In this document: positions 11,296-22,717 of the stretch, in pieces | Position numbering within the stretch: the first letter of the stretch is position 1 | Layout of the letters: each line of letters starts with the position of its first letter | Assembly: GCA_000151295.1 (NCBI GenBank) | Contig: GG745367.1 | Location: 404,297 to 468,296, forward strand | DNA: 64,000 nt | Direction of reading: 5' to 3' | Origin: Allomyces macrogynus ATCC 38327 | Lineage: Eukaryota > Blastocladiomycota > Blastocladiomycetes > Blastocladiales > Blastocladiaceae | The notes under the pieces: generated by a model | Told to the model about the DNA's origin: nothing | The model's input: only the letters and a program-made list of their open reading frames with translations | Database searches by the model: none | Position numbers and translations under genes: made by a program

Positions 11296-13820
11296 GAATC
11301 CTGTGTTGGCAGCCGTCGTGATGGCGCTCTTGCAGCGTGACCGTCAATGGCGCGGGGAAGCAAGGCCAGACGCGCAGATGCTGTCGTCGGTTGTCAAGTA
11401 TCCTGGTGCGCGCTCGGCACTGGGCGTTTCGACATTTATGGACATCCCTCAACCTTGTCGTCGTTGCCGTGGGTCACTGCTCGCCGTTGTCATGAGTCGA
11501 TGTGTAATTGGGCAAACGGCCGGCATCAGGTCATTGGCTATGATTTCTGGCTTGTCAATTGCAGAGTGAGTCAAATGAACACTTGGAAGCTGAGCACTTT
11601 CGATCATGACATCGTGTTCGCGGCCAAGGCTAGCGGTACACCTACTGCACCATCACTCTTCGTTTCTTGGCATTTGAGTCAATCCTCAGCGTTTCACTTT
11701 TATTCGTGAAACTGCCGGTGATCGCGCGTGACCTGCTCTTGCCGGGGGTCGGAGAGGATGAAACTGTTGGCGTGGTGCTGTCAAAACTGGATACTGTTTC
11801 TGCAGAAATCGACACGCTAAGCTCTTTCTTGTAGTTTCCCCATGTTAGACAAAACTGGCGACGAATCCAGGTCGCTTTTCTGTCCTTTCCTTCGCGCAAT
11901 ATTGCTTCTGGGCGCAACTCTGTGAGATGAGCATGCCAAGTCTTGCAGAGCTTGTGGTTGAGCTAAGCCGCGGCAATGGAGACAATGATTTGATTCATCA
12001 CTTTGCTATTCGTTCAGGTCTCGACGTCACGGTGCCCAAGTGTGGGAGGGCGCCTGAGGATTGAGGGTAGTTGTTGACGATGATAGAATCCTGTGAAGCA
12101 CCAGCACAACATGGTTACGACAGATCTCAGCATTATGTTTTGGTTCTTCTAGCGGCAGCATAGGAAGGAATGTATCAGAATAGCGACAAGCCAGGCTGGT
12201 TTTTCCCAACTGTTATTGGAGCCGTTCCCATGATTGAGGACATGAAGTGAGCGGGCGATCTGAAGACTGAGGTGCTGCTGCTCTTGGAGGAAACTGGAAC
12301 AATAAACTAAATGTGACCTGCTACCGCCTTCACCACTTGCTTCCCCCAACTTCCTGCAATGATCAACCTAATTTTGCTGGAGTCGGTTGCTGACGAGCGT
12401 CTCAGCCAATCAACCAAGTCTGCTGATGACCACGATTTGTTCCTGATGTTCCACGAGATGCTGCGCCAGCTGCTCATTCACACGCCCAAGGACCCGCTGG
12501 TCGATTTACAAAGAAGCGACCACTTTCTTTATCCATTTCTCGACAAATTATAGTATTGCTTCTGAGGCCTGCGGGCCAAGGCCGGAGAATGGAGGATGGG
12601 TTCATCGCCTTCCAACGACAAAATGAAGTTTGGAGCCCGATCCTTGCGCGCGAGAGGATTGGGGGAGGGGAGCGCCGTTTGATCTCCTGGCCGTAGAACA
12701 CGCCTCGATTGTAATCATTGGGTCGATCGGCTTACAACTGGAATAGGCCGGCGACGCTCCTACCGCACCTGCAGGTGCGGCTGCGGCTTGCGGCGATACG
12801 CAGTCGGAGGTACATCGAGCTCATTGGAAGCTCTGTTGTGCGGGGCTGCAATCTTCACGTCAATTATGGCATCGCGGCTGTTTTTGATTTGGTGGTCCGT
12901 GAAGACGGGAGACGTTGATTTCTTGGGCGGTTTTTATCTCGATTTGGGGGCTCAGGATGAGCTGATTTGTGATTGGACGCGACGGCGCCGGCAGCGGTGA
13001 GGACGGAACGAGCAACAACTAGTCCCATCACGACGTTAAGAGGCGGTGATTTAGCGCCCCGTGCTTTCATTGTGACCGTCTCGCACCGCTCCAGTTTCTC
13101 ACAGCGATGGGGTCGTTGAACTTGACAATGAAAATGTTTTTCCTTGCCCATCGTTGTCGGCTGTCGCTGGTTGTTGTTCTCTTTCAGGTCGCTCTCTGTC
13201 AGTATATCGTCGTCGACTACGCGCGGAGCCGAGCGTTGCTGCCAGGCAGGACGTCGTACGCGCGGCGGTGTCGCGGGGGGATGGGCGCTGGAGCGGTGGG
13301 CCGGGTGGGCGGGCGGGTAAGAGTGGTCGGCATTTGGTTTGATTTGGATGGTTGCGCGGCCGTGGTTGCTTTCGGAATCGGGGTCCGGGGCGTGGAACTG
13401 ACACGGACACCGCTTCAATTTCGTAGGTAGAGACGGCGTCGATGAGGGCGGTGGTGGGTGTCGTGGCCAAGGGCGAACGCGGGTCGGTGTTGGTGCCTTG
13501 GAAATGAGAATGAAATCGTTGGTTGCTTGTTGCTGTCGCCCGCTCGTCATCGCGTTTTTCGACGAGGTCCCTCCCCACCTTCTCCACCGGTCGAAATGAG
13601 TTTGTGCCAGAATCAACGCGGGTGTCCAGCGCTGACCGCACATCGTCCAGATGAGGATCAGCCCAAAGCAAGAGGAGCCAATTACGTCTTCATTCTCGCG
13701 CATGTCGATCCCAGTCCTGTTCTCCTGTAGTCCACGGTCAGTCCACCCTGATTCGCATCGGTTTCCGCACGCGGAACAAGAAACTATGCCACCAATCACG
13801 TCACGTTAGTCATTTTGCTC
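11296..13820. other. Gene-poor region with a lower-GC core
   Basis: This 2.5-kb region lies between the two minus-strand genes F-box A and GOST. From about 11.3 to 12.7 kb the base composition is visibly more AT-rich than anywhere else in the window, and frames are short. From 12.7 to 13.8 kb it is GC-rich again and holds long antisense frames without domain content. It includes the perfect palindrome at 12763. I see no supportable gene; a decayed gene or element is possible. Confidence 0.45.
12763..12780. repeat. 18-bp perfect palindrome
   Basis: CCGCACCTG is followed directly by its reverse complement CAGGTGCGG, with no spacer. It contains an E-box-like CACCTG/CAGGTG core. It could be a dimer binding site or chance in GC-rich DNA. 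Confidence 0.55.
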
Positions 13821-16062
13821 CTATCTCCTCTTCCGTCGACCGATAACCTCATCGTACCTCGTAAACGCGACATATCCGAGCACCAATCCCTCCTCAGCAA
13901 CGATCGGAATCCAAGAATGCATCGGGTACGCGACCATCAGCGCGACCTTGCTCTACAATCGCGCGCGTCAGCCTCCATCCGCACCACTTCTCCCAACTCG
14001 CTCGCAAACGCAACGTACCACGAGCACGCCCCACAGCGTCACTTGCAGAACGCGCGCATACTGCTTCAACACCTCTTGCTTGGCCTCGTACGCCTTGACG
14101 ACGCGCGGATCTGCATCGGCCGCAGCCAAGTCGCGCAGGTACGCCGTGACCTGTACATCGTGTGCGCGCGCGGCCCATGCGAGATAGACCGCGAGCGTCG
14201 GGTAGAACAAGAGCGGCCCGAGAATCGCGGTGCCGTAGACGAGCGCCCAGAACACCTCTAGTATAGCACCATCACTTTGTCAGCCTTCCATCTGCGCGAT
14301 TGGGCACATGAAGCAGCAAAACGTACCGGCAATGGCCAAAAACATCACCAGCCCAAGCCCTGTGCGCACCTCGACTCCCGCAAACCCGTGCGCGCGCGTC
14401 ACCCCGTACCCCTTTGTCACCATGACCATGGGCACAGTGAGGCCCATGACCATCGCGGCCGCGAGAATAAACGCGCGCGCGACCTCGATCCCCGTCAAGA
14501 GCAGGCCCTCGTCCGAAACGACCGTCCACGCGAGCGTGTTGAGCGCGACCCACGCGAGCCGCGACCCGACCACGGCGACAAGTGCCCACTGTGGACCAGT
14601 CACGCCGAGCGGGCGGTCGTGCGGGTGGCGGATCGTAGGGATGGTGGGGAAGAGCGGGCGGACGTCGGCGAGGGTGTCGGGCGAGTCGCGCACGCGCCGT
14701 GGACGGCGGGTAAAGAGGGAGTGCAGGAGCCGGGTCAAGGCGGGCTGGTCGGGACGCCAGGACTGCTCGATCCACCAAGCATACGAAAAGTGCGCGAGGA
14801 CCGCGGCGAAGAGGACCATGTAGAGCGCGGTCAGGATCGGGTAGGCCGTGAGCAGCGGGATCATGCCGGCTGACAGGTGCGTCGTGGCCGTGTCGAAGGC
14901 GTCAAAGAAGGGGTTGAATGCGGGCGGGGTCGCGAGTTGGTTCTTGGTCGACAGTTCAATCTGCCAGGGCAGGACATGGTCAACCGGCTGCCGATGCGAC
15001 GAATTGCGCCAAACGGGAACGCACCAGTCCTGCAACCCGAAAATGGCTCGAGTTCCCGATCCCGCCGCACTTGATCGTGCCCATCAAGTACAGCCCCGCG
15101 TCCGGGACCGTCCACACCATATCGCGCTCGTCAGCATCGCCCGGCTGCACGGGCATTGTCACAACGCCCAACGAATGCATGTCCACGCCCACGCTCTTGG
15201 CCAGTGGCACTCTTCTCGCCGTCGCCGCCGCCGACGGCGGCGTCGGAATCGGCGTCGGTGTCCCGTCCCCGCGCGACGCGAGCGGGTCGCCCCACCCGAG
15301 CTCCGAGACGAATTTCGGGCTCTGTTCGACCGCAGGTTGCGCTGCCGTGGCAAACGCCGTGGAGTTGCCGGTATCGATCACGAGAAACGATTTCTGGAAG
15401 ACGCGGCGCACGCGGCATCCGGGAAAGGAGCGGAGGAACTGCACACGGTCGTCGCATGTGGTGCCGGACATGGGCGCCGAGAGGAGCGGGAGAACCGTGT
15501 CGTCAAAGACGCTGCCTGGGAAATCGTCGGCGGGGCTCGTAGTCGTGCCGTATTGGATCCATGGCACCGTTGCGGACGTGGAGGTGGCAGTCACGGCGTG
15601 CGATGGGCACATAAAAAAGTGCACGGCGTGCGAGTAGGTCATGCCGACACGTAGCGCTGCGAGGAGGTCCGGGCGGTTGATCTATGAGGTGGAGAGGATC
15701 AGGGCAGGTGAAGAGCGTACGGAGAAAGAAAAAGAGTAGCGAACCGAAAGGTAGGTCATGCTGTCGGCCGACCGCATCTGTGTCAACGACGCAGTCATGA
15801 TCCCGCGCGGCAGGAACGCGAACCGCGCCATGGCCGTCGCGGCCTCGAGCGTGCCGAGGACAAACAGGTCGCCGTCGTAGGTCATGGCGGCTGCGTGATT
15901 GGAGAGAATTGCCGCGACGAGGAGCCATGCGGCGGCCAGCACTTGCGATGAACTTGAACAGCGGGTTGATGGAAGCGAGCAGCTTGGCAACCGTCGACGG
16001 CTTGGTGCTGACCATGGCGACGATATCCTCCTCCAACCTCGGCTCGACTGCGTCTTGTCCAT
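13821..16062 (-). CDS. GOLD-domain seven-transmembrane protein (GOST / Lung7TM / Ptm1-like)
   Basis: Five exons can be joined in frame: 16062-15745, 15681-15025, 14960-14327, 14257-14019 and 13952-13821 (659 aa). The introns are 63-77 nt and most have GTACGT or GTGCGT donors. After a hydrophobic signal segment (VLAAAWLLVAAIL, about residues 41-53) comes a luminal region of about 290 residues. A membrane half starts near residue 350 with multiple TM helices and the hallmark TKGYGV at 507-512, matching the LGYGVV element of Lung seven-TM receptors such as TMEM87 and yeast Ptm1. The C terminus ends with EEGLVLGYVAFTRYDE and a basic GRRKRR. GOST proteins act in Golgi and endosomal trafficking. 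The start is uncertain because the signal sequence lies unusually far from the first Met. Family call is good; the specific subfamily is not resolved. Confidence 0.78.
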
Positions 16063-16535
16063 GGTGTTGATCGGGTCCACGAAAACAGTTGCGCGGTTCG
16101 AGAACCTGGAGCCGAATTGAGAGGGTCGTGCTCGGGCTTGCCGAACCGTCGCGTTTCGCTTGGGTTGGAGGGACTTCACACGAGGAAGAACAGATTGCGC
16201 CAAGTGATTGCCGGTTCGGACACTCTGGTCAGAGCAGAAACGATTTCGTCGACGACAACACATCCGTTGGCAACGCACACGATCAGCGCGTCTTTGGTCG
16301 CGGCCCTTCAGCCTGGCAACAGGTTGCGTGCCAGCACATGACCGCGTCAACATGGCCACTCTCTTTGCTGTGATCCGTTCTGATCTTGCCACCACTAACG
16401 CGAGCGTGAACGAGCGTGGACCACTTGCAACCACCCAATTTGCTTCTAAAAATCATCCAGAGTACCCGCCAATTCCAGCAGCTGCACCACCGCGACAGCC
16501 AACAAGAGTTTCCAATCAGCTCAAGCTTCAACAAG

Positions 16536-18478
16536 ATGGAGGACTACGAAATCGCCGCCGACATTCTCGGCAAGCTGCGCGCGAAAAAGGGCAGCATCAA
16601 GGGCCTGTGCCTCGCGCCGCGCGTCAAGAACAAGAAAAAGGTCTACGCGCTGGTATGTGAGACGTTGAAAAGTATGACCGACCGACCTTCTTGGCTGCCT
16701 GGAATTTCGAGCACTCCGCGCTCTTGTCTACCCAGCCCTTAACCCTGCCACTGCTTTTCGTCTTATCCAGTGTATCCGATCCTGACCAACCTACTCGACC
16801 GCACCGACTTCTCGGCGCGCGAGCCGCGCGTCGCCCGCGACCTCGCGGCCGTCCTGACGCACGACCTGCTGTTCGCGAAACGCGGCATCCTGTGCGGCGG
16901 GTGGATGAAGTCGACCATGACGCGACACCGCACGGTCCTGCGCGCCGCTCTGCTTGCGCTCGCGCGGGAACGGCGCGTCGAGGGTCTGCCCAGCGATCCT
17001 GATAACGCGCCAGGTGCCGTCGCACGCGCCGTGCTCAAGCATCTGGATTCGGGGAACCAGGACGTACCGTTGCCGCGCTACGTGCGCGTGAACACGCTGC
17101 GCACGACTGTGGCCAAGGCCGTCAAGGAATTCCAGCGCACGAAGATCGTACGCAAGGGAGTCGAAACGCAGACGGTGTGGAAATATGGCGGGGCGATTGA
17201 CGATTGGAAGAGTATGGCGTACGTGTCGGTCCACCTCCCGTTTATCTCCTCGATCCGCGTGGCTGATTCGGCACCACTCGCTACAGACCCGACACGTTTT
17301 ACCAGGACCTGCACTTGCCCGAACTCCTCGTCTTCCCGCCGAGTACCGACTTCCATCTTGACACGCAATACAAGTCCGGCTCTATTGTCCTGCAGGACAA
17401 GGCCTCGTGCTTCCCCGCCTTCATCCTCGCACCACCAACCGGCGCACACTGTATCGACGGGTGTGCCGCGCCTGGGAACAAGACGAGCCACCTGTGCGCC
17501 AAGCTGCGCAACCAGGGATACATTACCGCGTTCGATCTCGACGCGCGGCGGCTCGAGACACTCAAGAAAATGACGACCCGCGCTGGGTGCCGTGTGATCG
17601 ACGCCGTGCACGGCAGTTTCCTTGAGACCGACCCGGCACGGTTCCCGCAAGTCACGCACATTTTGCTCGATCCGTCGTGCTCTGGGTCCGGGATCGTTGC
17701 GCGGCTCGATGCGCTGGTGGATACGCAGTTGGCCGAGAACCTGGACGAGGCGACGGCTGCGGCGAATGACCCGGACCGGCTAGTGAAACTGGCCGAGTTT
17801 CAGCAACAGTGCGTGATGCACGCTATGAAGTGTACGTGAGATCTCCGCGATTTGCGAAGGTTGGTGGACGGCAACCTGACGCCCTTCTGGTCGCATCTAG
17901 TCCCGAGTGTCCAGTTTGTCAGCTACTCGACGTGCTCGATCCACGCGCAGGAAAACGAGCAAGTTGTTGCCGCCATTCTCGCTGCACAAAACGACTTCGA
18001 GCTCGCCCCGCGCGACCGCGTCTTACCGACGTGGCCGCACCGCGGCGATGAAGGGCATGGTCTCTCGGCCGAGGACGCAAACAAGGTCGTGCGCGCGGCT
18101 CCGGACGATGGGACGAATGGGTTCTTTGTCGCCCTGTTTGTGCGCAAGGGCATCGACGTGGATGTGCCGCCGACGGCCGTCAAGGAGGGGAAGCCAAAGA
18201 ACCGTGCGGAGCGACGGGCGATGGCGGCGTGGAGGGTAGAACCGGTGGGAAGTGTTGGGGATGCGATGGAGGTTGATGACGAGGAGGTGGATGTGGAGCG
18301 TGAGCTGATGCGGGTGCCGTCTGTGAGCAAGGCGCCCGCCAAGCAGTCTCATGTTCCGACGGCAGGATCCTCTGCACCGGCGGCACCTGCGGTGGGTGGT
18401 ATTGCGGGTGCGTCAAGGAAAAAGAAGATCAAGCGCAAGCACAAGCACTTACCAATTGTCACCAAGAAAACGGTCTGA
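16536..18478 (+). CDS. RCM1: 25S rRNA (cytosine-C5) methyltransferase, NSUN5/Rcm1
   Basis: Exons 16536-16671, 16771-17218, 17287-17831 and 17901-18478 join in frame to give 568 aa, and each junction restores family sequence (for example YALVCETLK to YPILTNLLDR). The N terminus has the NSUN5 signature GSIKGL. The Rossmann methyltransferase domain shows the SAM motif ACAAPGNKTS-like GCAAPGNKTSHL (about residue 256), DPSCSGSG (about 323) and the catalytic STCS (about 388). The tail is Lys-rich (KKKIKRKHKH) and looks like a nucleolar signal. The enzyme makes one m5C in the large-subunit rRNA core and affects ribosome structure and stress response. It is followed 606 bp downstream by nudE on the same strand. 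Confidence 0.93.
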
Positions 18479-19084
18479 ATAGATTGTGTCTTTGGGTTTG
18501 ATTGGTTGAAAACGAGTGAACGACCCCATCCTTCATGGGCGGCTGGCCGCGTTGAGAATCAAATCGTAGCACCAAATTGATTCGCCGTTGGAGGAGGATC
18601 CGGGGAGGGTTGGGAGAGGACCTCGTTTCGTTAGATCAGTGATTCTGCTGAGAAAATGACTGACCGCTTACTGCTGCAAAATGCTGACAGCTGCGAAATG
18701 GTCGCACGGGCGAGCCAGGCCACCGAGTTGCCTGAAAGGCGAGCGAGACCGCGGCGAAACGTGACAGCGGCAACGCAGGAGACCGAGCGCGGCACGGATT
18801 TTGTTGCGGGCAAGCAAGCGGTGTGATGCTGTGACGCTGGGGTGGCTCTGTTGCTGCAAGAGGCACGTGCATGCGATGGCGGTGGCAGGCGCATGCAAGT
18901 GACTGGGTGCCGCCACCAGGCAAGGCGCTTCTGAAAGGCAGCTCGTCATCGTCAACTCACCTTCCACTGCACAGAGCCAAGGGTGCACCGCGACGCTCGT
19001 TTGCGTCCTGCCGCCCGCCATTTTGGCCACGGCGCACCCCCACCAACCGATCCCTACCACAACCACCCGCATTCGCGCGCCAGC
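18479..19084. other. Intergenic region, no gene seen
   Basis: About 600 bp between the NSUN5 stop and the NudE start, presumably carrying the terminator of the first and the promoter of the second. A long minus-strand frame crossing this region and NudE is an antisense shadow. I see no conserved element. Confidence 0.5.
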
Positions 19085-20188
19085 ATGGACGTCGACGTGC
19101 TCCCGCCGCGCGCCGCCACTGAGGCCGACCTTGCCGCGCACATTGCCGACCTGCACGCGCAGCTGCGCGCCAAGGAGGCCGAGCTGCGCGAGTTCCAGGC
19201 CGACTCGCACGAGTACGAGGCCGAGCTCGAGGCCGAAGTTGGCCGTCTCGAGGCCACCAAGCAGGACCTGGCCAAGCAGAACGCGCGGCTCACGTCCGAC
19301 CTTGCCGCCACGCGCGACCGGCACGCGGCCGCTGTCCGTGACGCAACGGCGACCGTCGAGCATCTGCAGGCCTCGCTCGATGCGGCGCACACGCAGCTCG
19401 CGCAGGCGCGCACGCATACTACCGAGCTCGAACACGAGAATGATGCCCTCTCGCGCCGTAAGCGCGAACTCGAGTCGTCGCTCGCCGATCTCGAAGGCCG
19501 GTTCAACCGTCTGCTTGAATTGAATGTCGTGCTTGAGACGGAACTCGAGGCCCTGACCGCACGCGACATGGAGGACACGCAGCGTCTCCGCGACGAGCTG
19601 CGCGATCTGCGCGAGGAGCTCGACGTGCGCTCGACTGTTGCCGCCGCCACAGCCGCGCGCAATGCGCCCGACCACACGCTCCCGTCCCCGTGCCCGTCGG
19701 TGCACGACGATGGCCAGACCGAAGAAGGAGCCAACCAGCAGGCCCAGATGCAGGCTCAGCCGCAGCCGCAAGAGCAGCAGCCGCAGCCGATGACTCCCGT
19801 GGTCCCGATGGCCGTGGAGCCCGTGACCCCGCCGCACACGCCGACGCGTGCCGACTCGGGCGACGACATGGTCGTCTCGTCGGCAGCTTCGACCAAGTCG
19901 GTCGTCATGCCCGACGCCCCACAGACGCCCACGCCGCGCGCGTCGCTCTCACGGCAGCAGTACCAGCAGCAGCGCAAGCGGCAAGCGGCGCGCCGCGGGT
20001 CCGAGTCGACGTCGATGGTCACGCAAGTGCTCGGCCGCATCAAGGGCCGTCTGGGCTCGCTCATCTCGGCCACGACCGCGACGCGGTCGGCGTCGTCGAG
20101 CGCTTCAAGCTCGGCCGCGTCGTCGCCCGCCAACACGCCGGCGGCGTCGCGCAAGGCGTCGCTTGTGTCGGCACTGTCGCGCGCGTGA
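19085..20188 (+). CDS. nudE: NudE / NDE1-family dynein regulator
   Basis: Single exon, 367 aa, start chosen at MDVDVLPPR because the upstream extension is low-complexity. Residues about 15-180 form one long heptad coiled coil. Family landmarks are YEAELEAEVGRLE, then DLEGRFNRLLELNVVLETEL and QRLRDELRDLREELDVR, matching the NDE1/NDEL1 stretch that binds Lis1 and dynein intermediate chain. The C-terminal half is disordered: Gln-rich, then Ser/Thr/Pro-rich, with a basic patch QQQRKRQAARRGS and Ser/Ala runs. NudE links Lis1 to cytoplasmic dynein and acts in nuclear migration and spindle function. The C-terminal part is poorly conserved in this family, so the call rests on the coiled coil. Confidence 0.88.
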   Translation: MDVDVLPPRAATEADLAAHIADLHAQLRAKEAELREFQADSHEYEAELEAEVGRLEATKQDLAKQNARLTSDLAATRDRHAAAVRDATATVEHLQASLDAAHTQLAQARTHTTELEHENDALSRRKRELESSLADLEGRFNRLLELNVVLETELEALTARDMEDTQRLRDELRDLREELDVRSTVAAATAARNAPDHTLPSPCPSVHDDGQTEEGANQQAQMQAQPQPQEQQPQPMTPVVPMAVEPVTPPHTPTRADSGDDMVVSSAASTKSVVMPDAPQTPTPRASLSRQQYQQQRKRQAARRGSESTSMVTQVLGRIKGRLGSLISATTATRSASSSASSSAASSPANTPAASRKASLVSALSRA

Positions 20189-21174
20189 TGGCGCGGTGTG
20201 GCCGGCAGTCGGCGCGCGTTCAACAACGGATTGGGGCGTCGTGACTGACGCGAATGGATGCGAGTCGGGAAATGACGGTGGGCGTTTGCTCCTTGGAGGA
20301 GCCACTTGGCGACGGCCACGTCGTCAGGGGCGAGGACATGGGCGCGCACGCCACCACCCCATCAAGCGCCTCTATTCGATCGCGTTCGTTCGGCCCCCCG
20401 AGATCCGCGTCGGCCGCGCGTTTGCCGCACCGGCCGCCCACCATCAAACACTCGTGTCGGATCCCAAGTCGTCATTCGAGCCAAGGTCGTCGTCCTTGTC
20501 GTCGCGTCGTTTTGTTCATCGGCCCCGTCCGTGCCCGTCCGTTCTGGGCCCCATCTGTACCATGCTCTTATTCTCTCTCTTTCTCGTTTGCGTTTGTTTG
20601 CGCTGGTGCAGTACACGCGGCCTTCCCCTCGTCCCTTCGCGTTCCTCGGGTGCCGTCGGAGGACGGAGAGGGTGCCGCGCTCACCCACCTTGCGCCTTGT
20701 TTCTTCTTCATTCTCGTCTCAATCATTGCGTCAGTCCTCATGGCCGACAGCGTCGTGCCGGCCCTGCCCCAAGTGCGAGCCTGCCATCCACCTTTTTTCA
20801 TCGTCAAAACCTTTGGTCTTTTTCTTACCATGACACATATCTTTCTTGGCAACATGATGCTTCTTGGTTTGCCTTCGTGATCGCATGGGAGGGTGCGGGG
20901 TGCGACACGTCTCGCGACGCCGTGGTGATTGCCAAGGATGGTCGTGGCAGTTGGTCTCCTGGTGTGGTCGCCACTCCGCCTCTCACCACCTCCATTACCA
21001 GCGCTCTCTCCTTGCAGCTCCATTTTCGCCACAGCATGCTGCATGGCACGATTCGCCATCGCCGTCGTCCTCGACCTAGCTGCCGTGATACATTATTCAA
21101 GCACAACACCGACGCCAACCGCCGCACACCATCACCAACACACCCGACCGTATCTGCTCAAAGACTCCCCGACC
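20189..21174. other. Intergenic region, no gene seen
   Basis: About 1 kb between nudE and the transporter gene. It contains CT-rich tracts around 20570-20600 and open frames that run into the transporter frame. No domain is visible. Likely 3' UTR plus promoter. Confidence 0.5.
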
Positions 21175-22164
21175 ATGGACTCCAGGCATGACCTGCCCCA
21201 CGACGCGCACGGCGAGGTCGACAAGCGCCTGCTCTTGCCCGTCACCAACCCTCCCTCCGCACGCGGACCACGAGGACCGCCGTGTCCAACGCACTCGCGC
21301 ACCGAAGCCACGGTCTTCATCCTTGCCAACATCCTGTGCAGCGTCTCCATTGTCCTCGCCAACACGCGAGTCCTGCGCGTATTCCCGTACCCGGTCCTGC
21401 TCACCTTCTCCCACCAAGCGACCTGCTGGCTGACCACGCGGTTCATGATTTCCCGCGGATGGCTGACTTTACCCCGGTCGGTACCACCATCCCGCGAAGC
21501 CGCGGCCGTCGGGACCGCGTCCGTATTCGGCCTGTTCCTGATGAACGCGTCGCTGACGCTCAACTCGGTCGGCGTCTACCAATTGACCAAACTCGCGTGT
21601 TTGCCCGCGATTGTCGTGCTCCAAACGGTCGCGTACGGCGCGGTCGTTCCGGCACCGCGTGTGCTTGCGACCTTGGCGGTGATTGTGTTGGGTGTCGCGG
21701 CCGCGACGCAGAGCGAGTACGCGGCGAAGCCTGCCGGGTGCGTTGCCGGTGCGCTCGCGGTAATTGCAACCGCGTGGTTCCAGGTGTCTCTGCAGCACCG
21801 CGCGTCGTTCAAGGGGGTGAAAGGGATGGCGTCAGTCGCGGTCCTGAGTCCGTGGGCGACGCTGGTTCTCGCTGGTCTGGTCGTAATGGTTGAAATTCTC
21901 CCGCGCGGGATCGCGTGGTCCAACGCGCCGTGGACATGGATTATTGTGTCGAGTTTGATGGCGGTCGCGACGAATTACGTGGGCAATTCGCTCGTGCAAA
22001 AGACGAGCGCCGTCACGTATAATGTCGTTGGGCATGCCAAGACGTTGTTGATTGTGGCTGCGGGCGTGGTCGTGGATCCGAGTGCGGAATCATGGGATGC
22101 GGTAAGGGTCAGCGGGATGGTTATGTCGGTGCTGGGGATGGCGGCTTATGCGGCGGTCAAGTAA
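21175..22164 (+). CDS. Nucleotide-sugar/triose-phosphate transporter family protein, SLC35E3-like
   Basis: Single exon, 329 aa, about ten hydrophobic helices. The frame is open upstream, but the start at MDSRHD gives the usual short cytosolic N terminus. Family landmarks are GVYQLTKLACLPAIVVLQT (compare IGTYQLAKAMTTPVI in SLC35E3), SAVTYNVVGHAKT near the C-terminal half and a final GMAAYAAVK, matching GILAYTHFK. These mark the drug/metabolite transporter superfamily, TPT branch. It most likely sits in Golgi or another endomembrane. Substrate is not predictable from sequence. Confidence 0.88.
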   Translation: MDSRHDLPHDAHGEVDKRLLLPVTNPPSARGPRGPPCPTHSRTEATVFILANILCSVSIVLANTRVLRVFPYPVLLTFSHQATCWLTTRFMISRGWLTLPRSVPPSREAAAVGTASVFGLFLMNASLTLNSVGVYQLTKLACLPAIVVLQTVAYGAVVPAPRVLATLAVIVLGVAAATQSEYAAKPAGCVAGALAVIATAWFQVSLQHRASFKGVKGMASVAVLSPWATLVLAGLVVMVEILPRGIAWSNAPWTWIIVSSLMAVATNYVGNSLVQKTSAVTYNVVGHAKTLLIVAAGVVVDPSAESWDAVRVSGMVMSVLGMAAYAAVK

Positions 22165-22717
22165 AGACGGAAGCAGGTGGTGACGATGTGGAGGAGTGGG
22201 ATCTTTTCTGGCGGGTATGTCGTTGGAGGGAATGCGATGAGATGGCAGGCTTGAGGTTAGCCAGGGCCGCGAGTCCGCATTCAAATTCCTGGATCGCAGG
22301 GGCCTTGCTCGATAAAGTCCCATATCGGTAATCTGCACCGCGACCAACGTGCTCGCCGGGTTCCGAGCGAGTTTCGTGGCGAAATATATATCAGCTAGCG
22401 CGTCGTGTTGGAGAGGAGCACCGACCACGTCAACCGGTTTGACTCGATCCCACGACCTTCGGCGTGGTGCTCCTCGACATGCAACGCGACACGTTTAACT
22501 GCAACGCCCCAAATGCCTCAACGACGACGACAACGGCGACGGCGGGCCGTTGCACGCGACACCATGGCCCGCACGACGCGGAACGGTTCAAGATCAACCA
22601 TGTTGCCAGAACTCTTACTCTCTCCTGGCCAGGATTCCTCGACCAACTCGGCGACCACCCTCGACACGAACCTGATCACGACGATCGCACCCTGTGCTGC
22701 CGTCAAGAGCACCAGCC
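22165..22717. other. Intergenic region upstream of F-box B
   Basis: About 550 bp. An AT-rich TATATAT word occurs near 22386, about 330 bp before the first in-frame ATG of F-box B. Apart from that I see no feature. Confidence 0.4.

Noticed and set aside
12864..13799. Long minus-strand open frame of about 310 codons
   Set aside because: Composition is Arg/Pro/Ser-rich and irregular, no domain or membrane pattern, and overlapping frames of similar length exist on both strands. This is expected in GC-rich DNA.
18668..19837. Minus-strand frame of 389 codons antisense to nudE
   Set aside because: It is the reverse of a coiled-coil coding region with strong third-position GC and has Leu/Arg/Gly-rich nonsense. 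The plus-strand NudE match explains the region.
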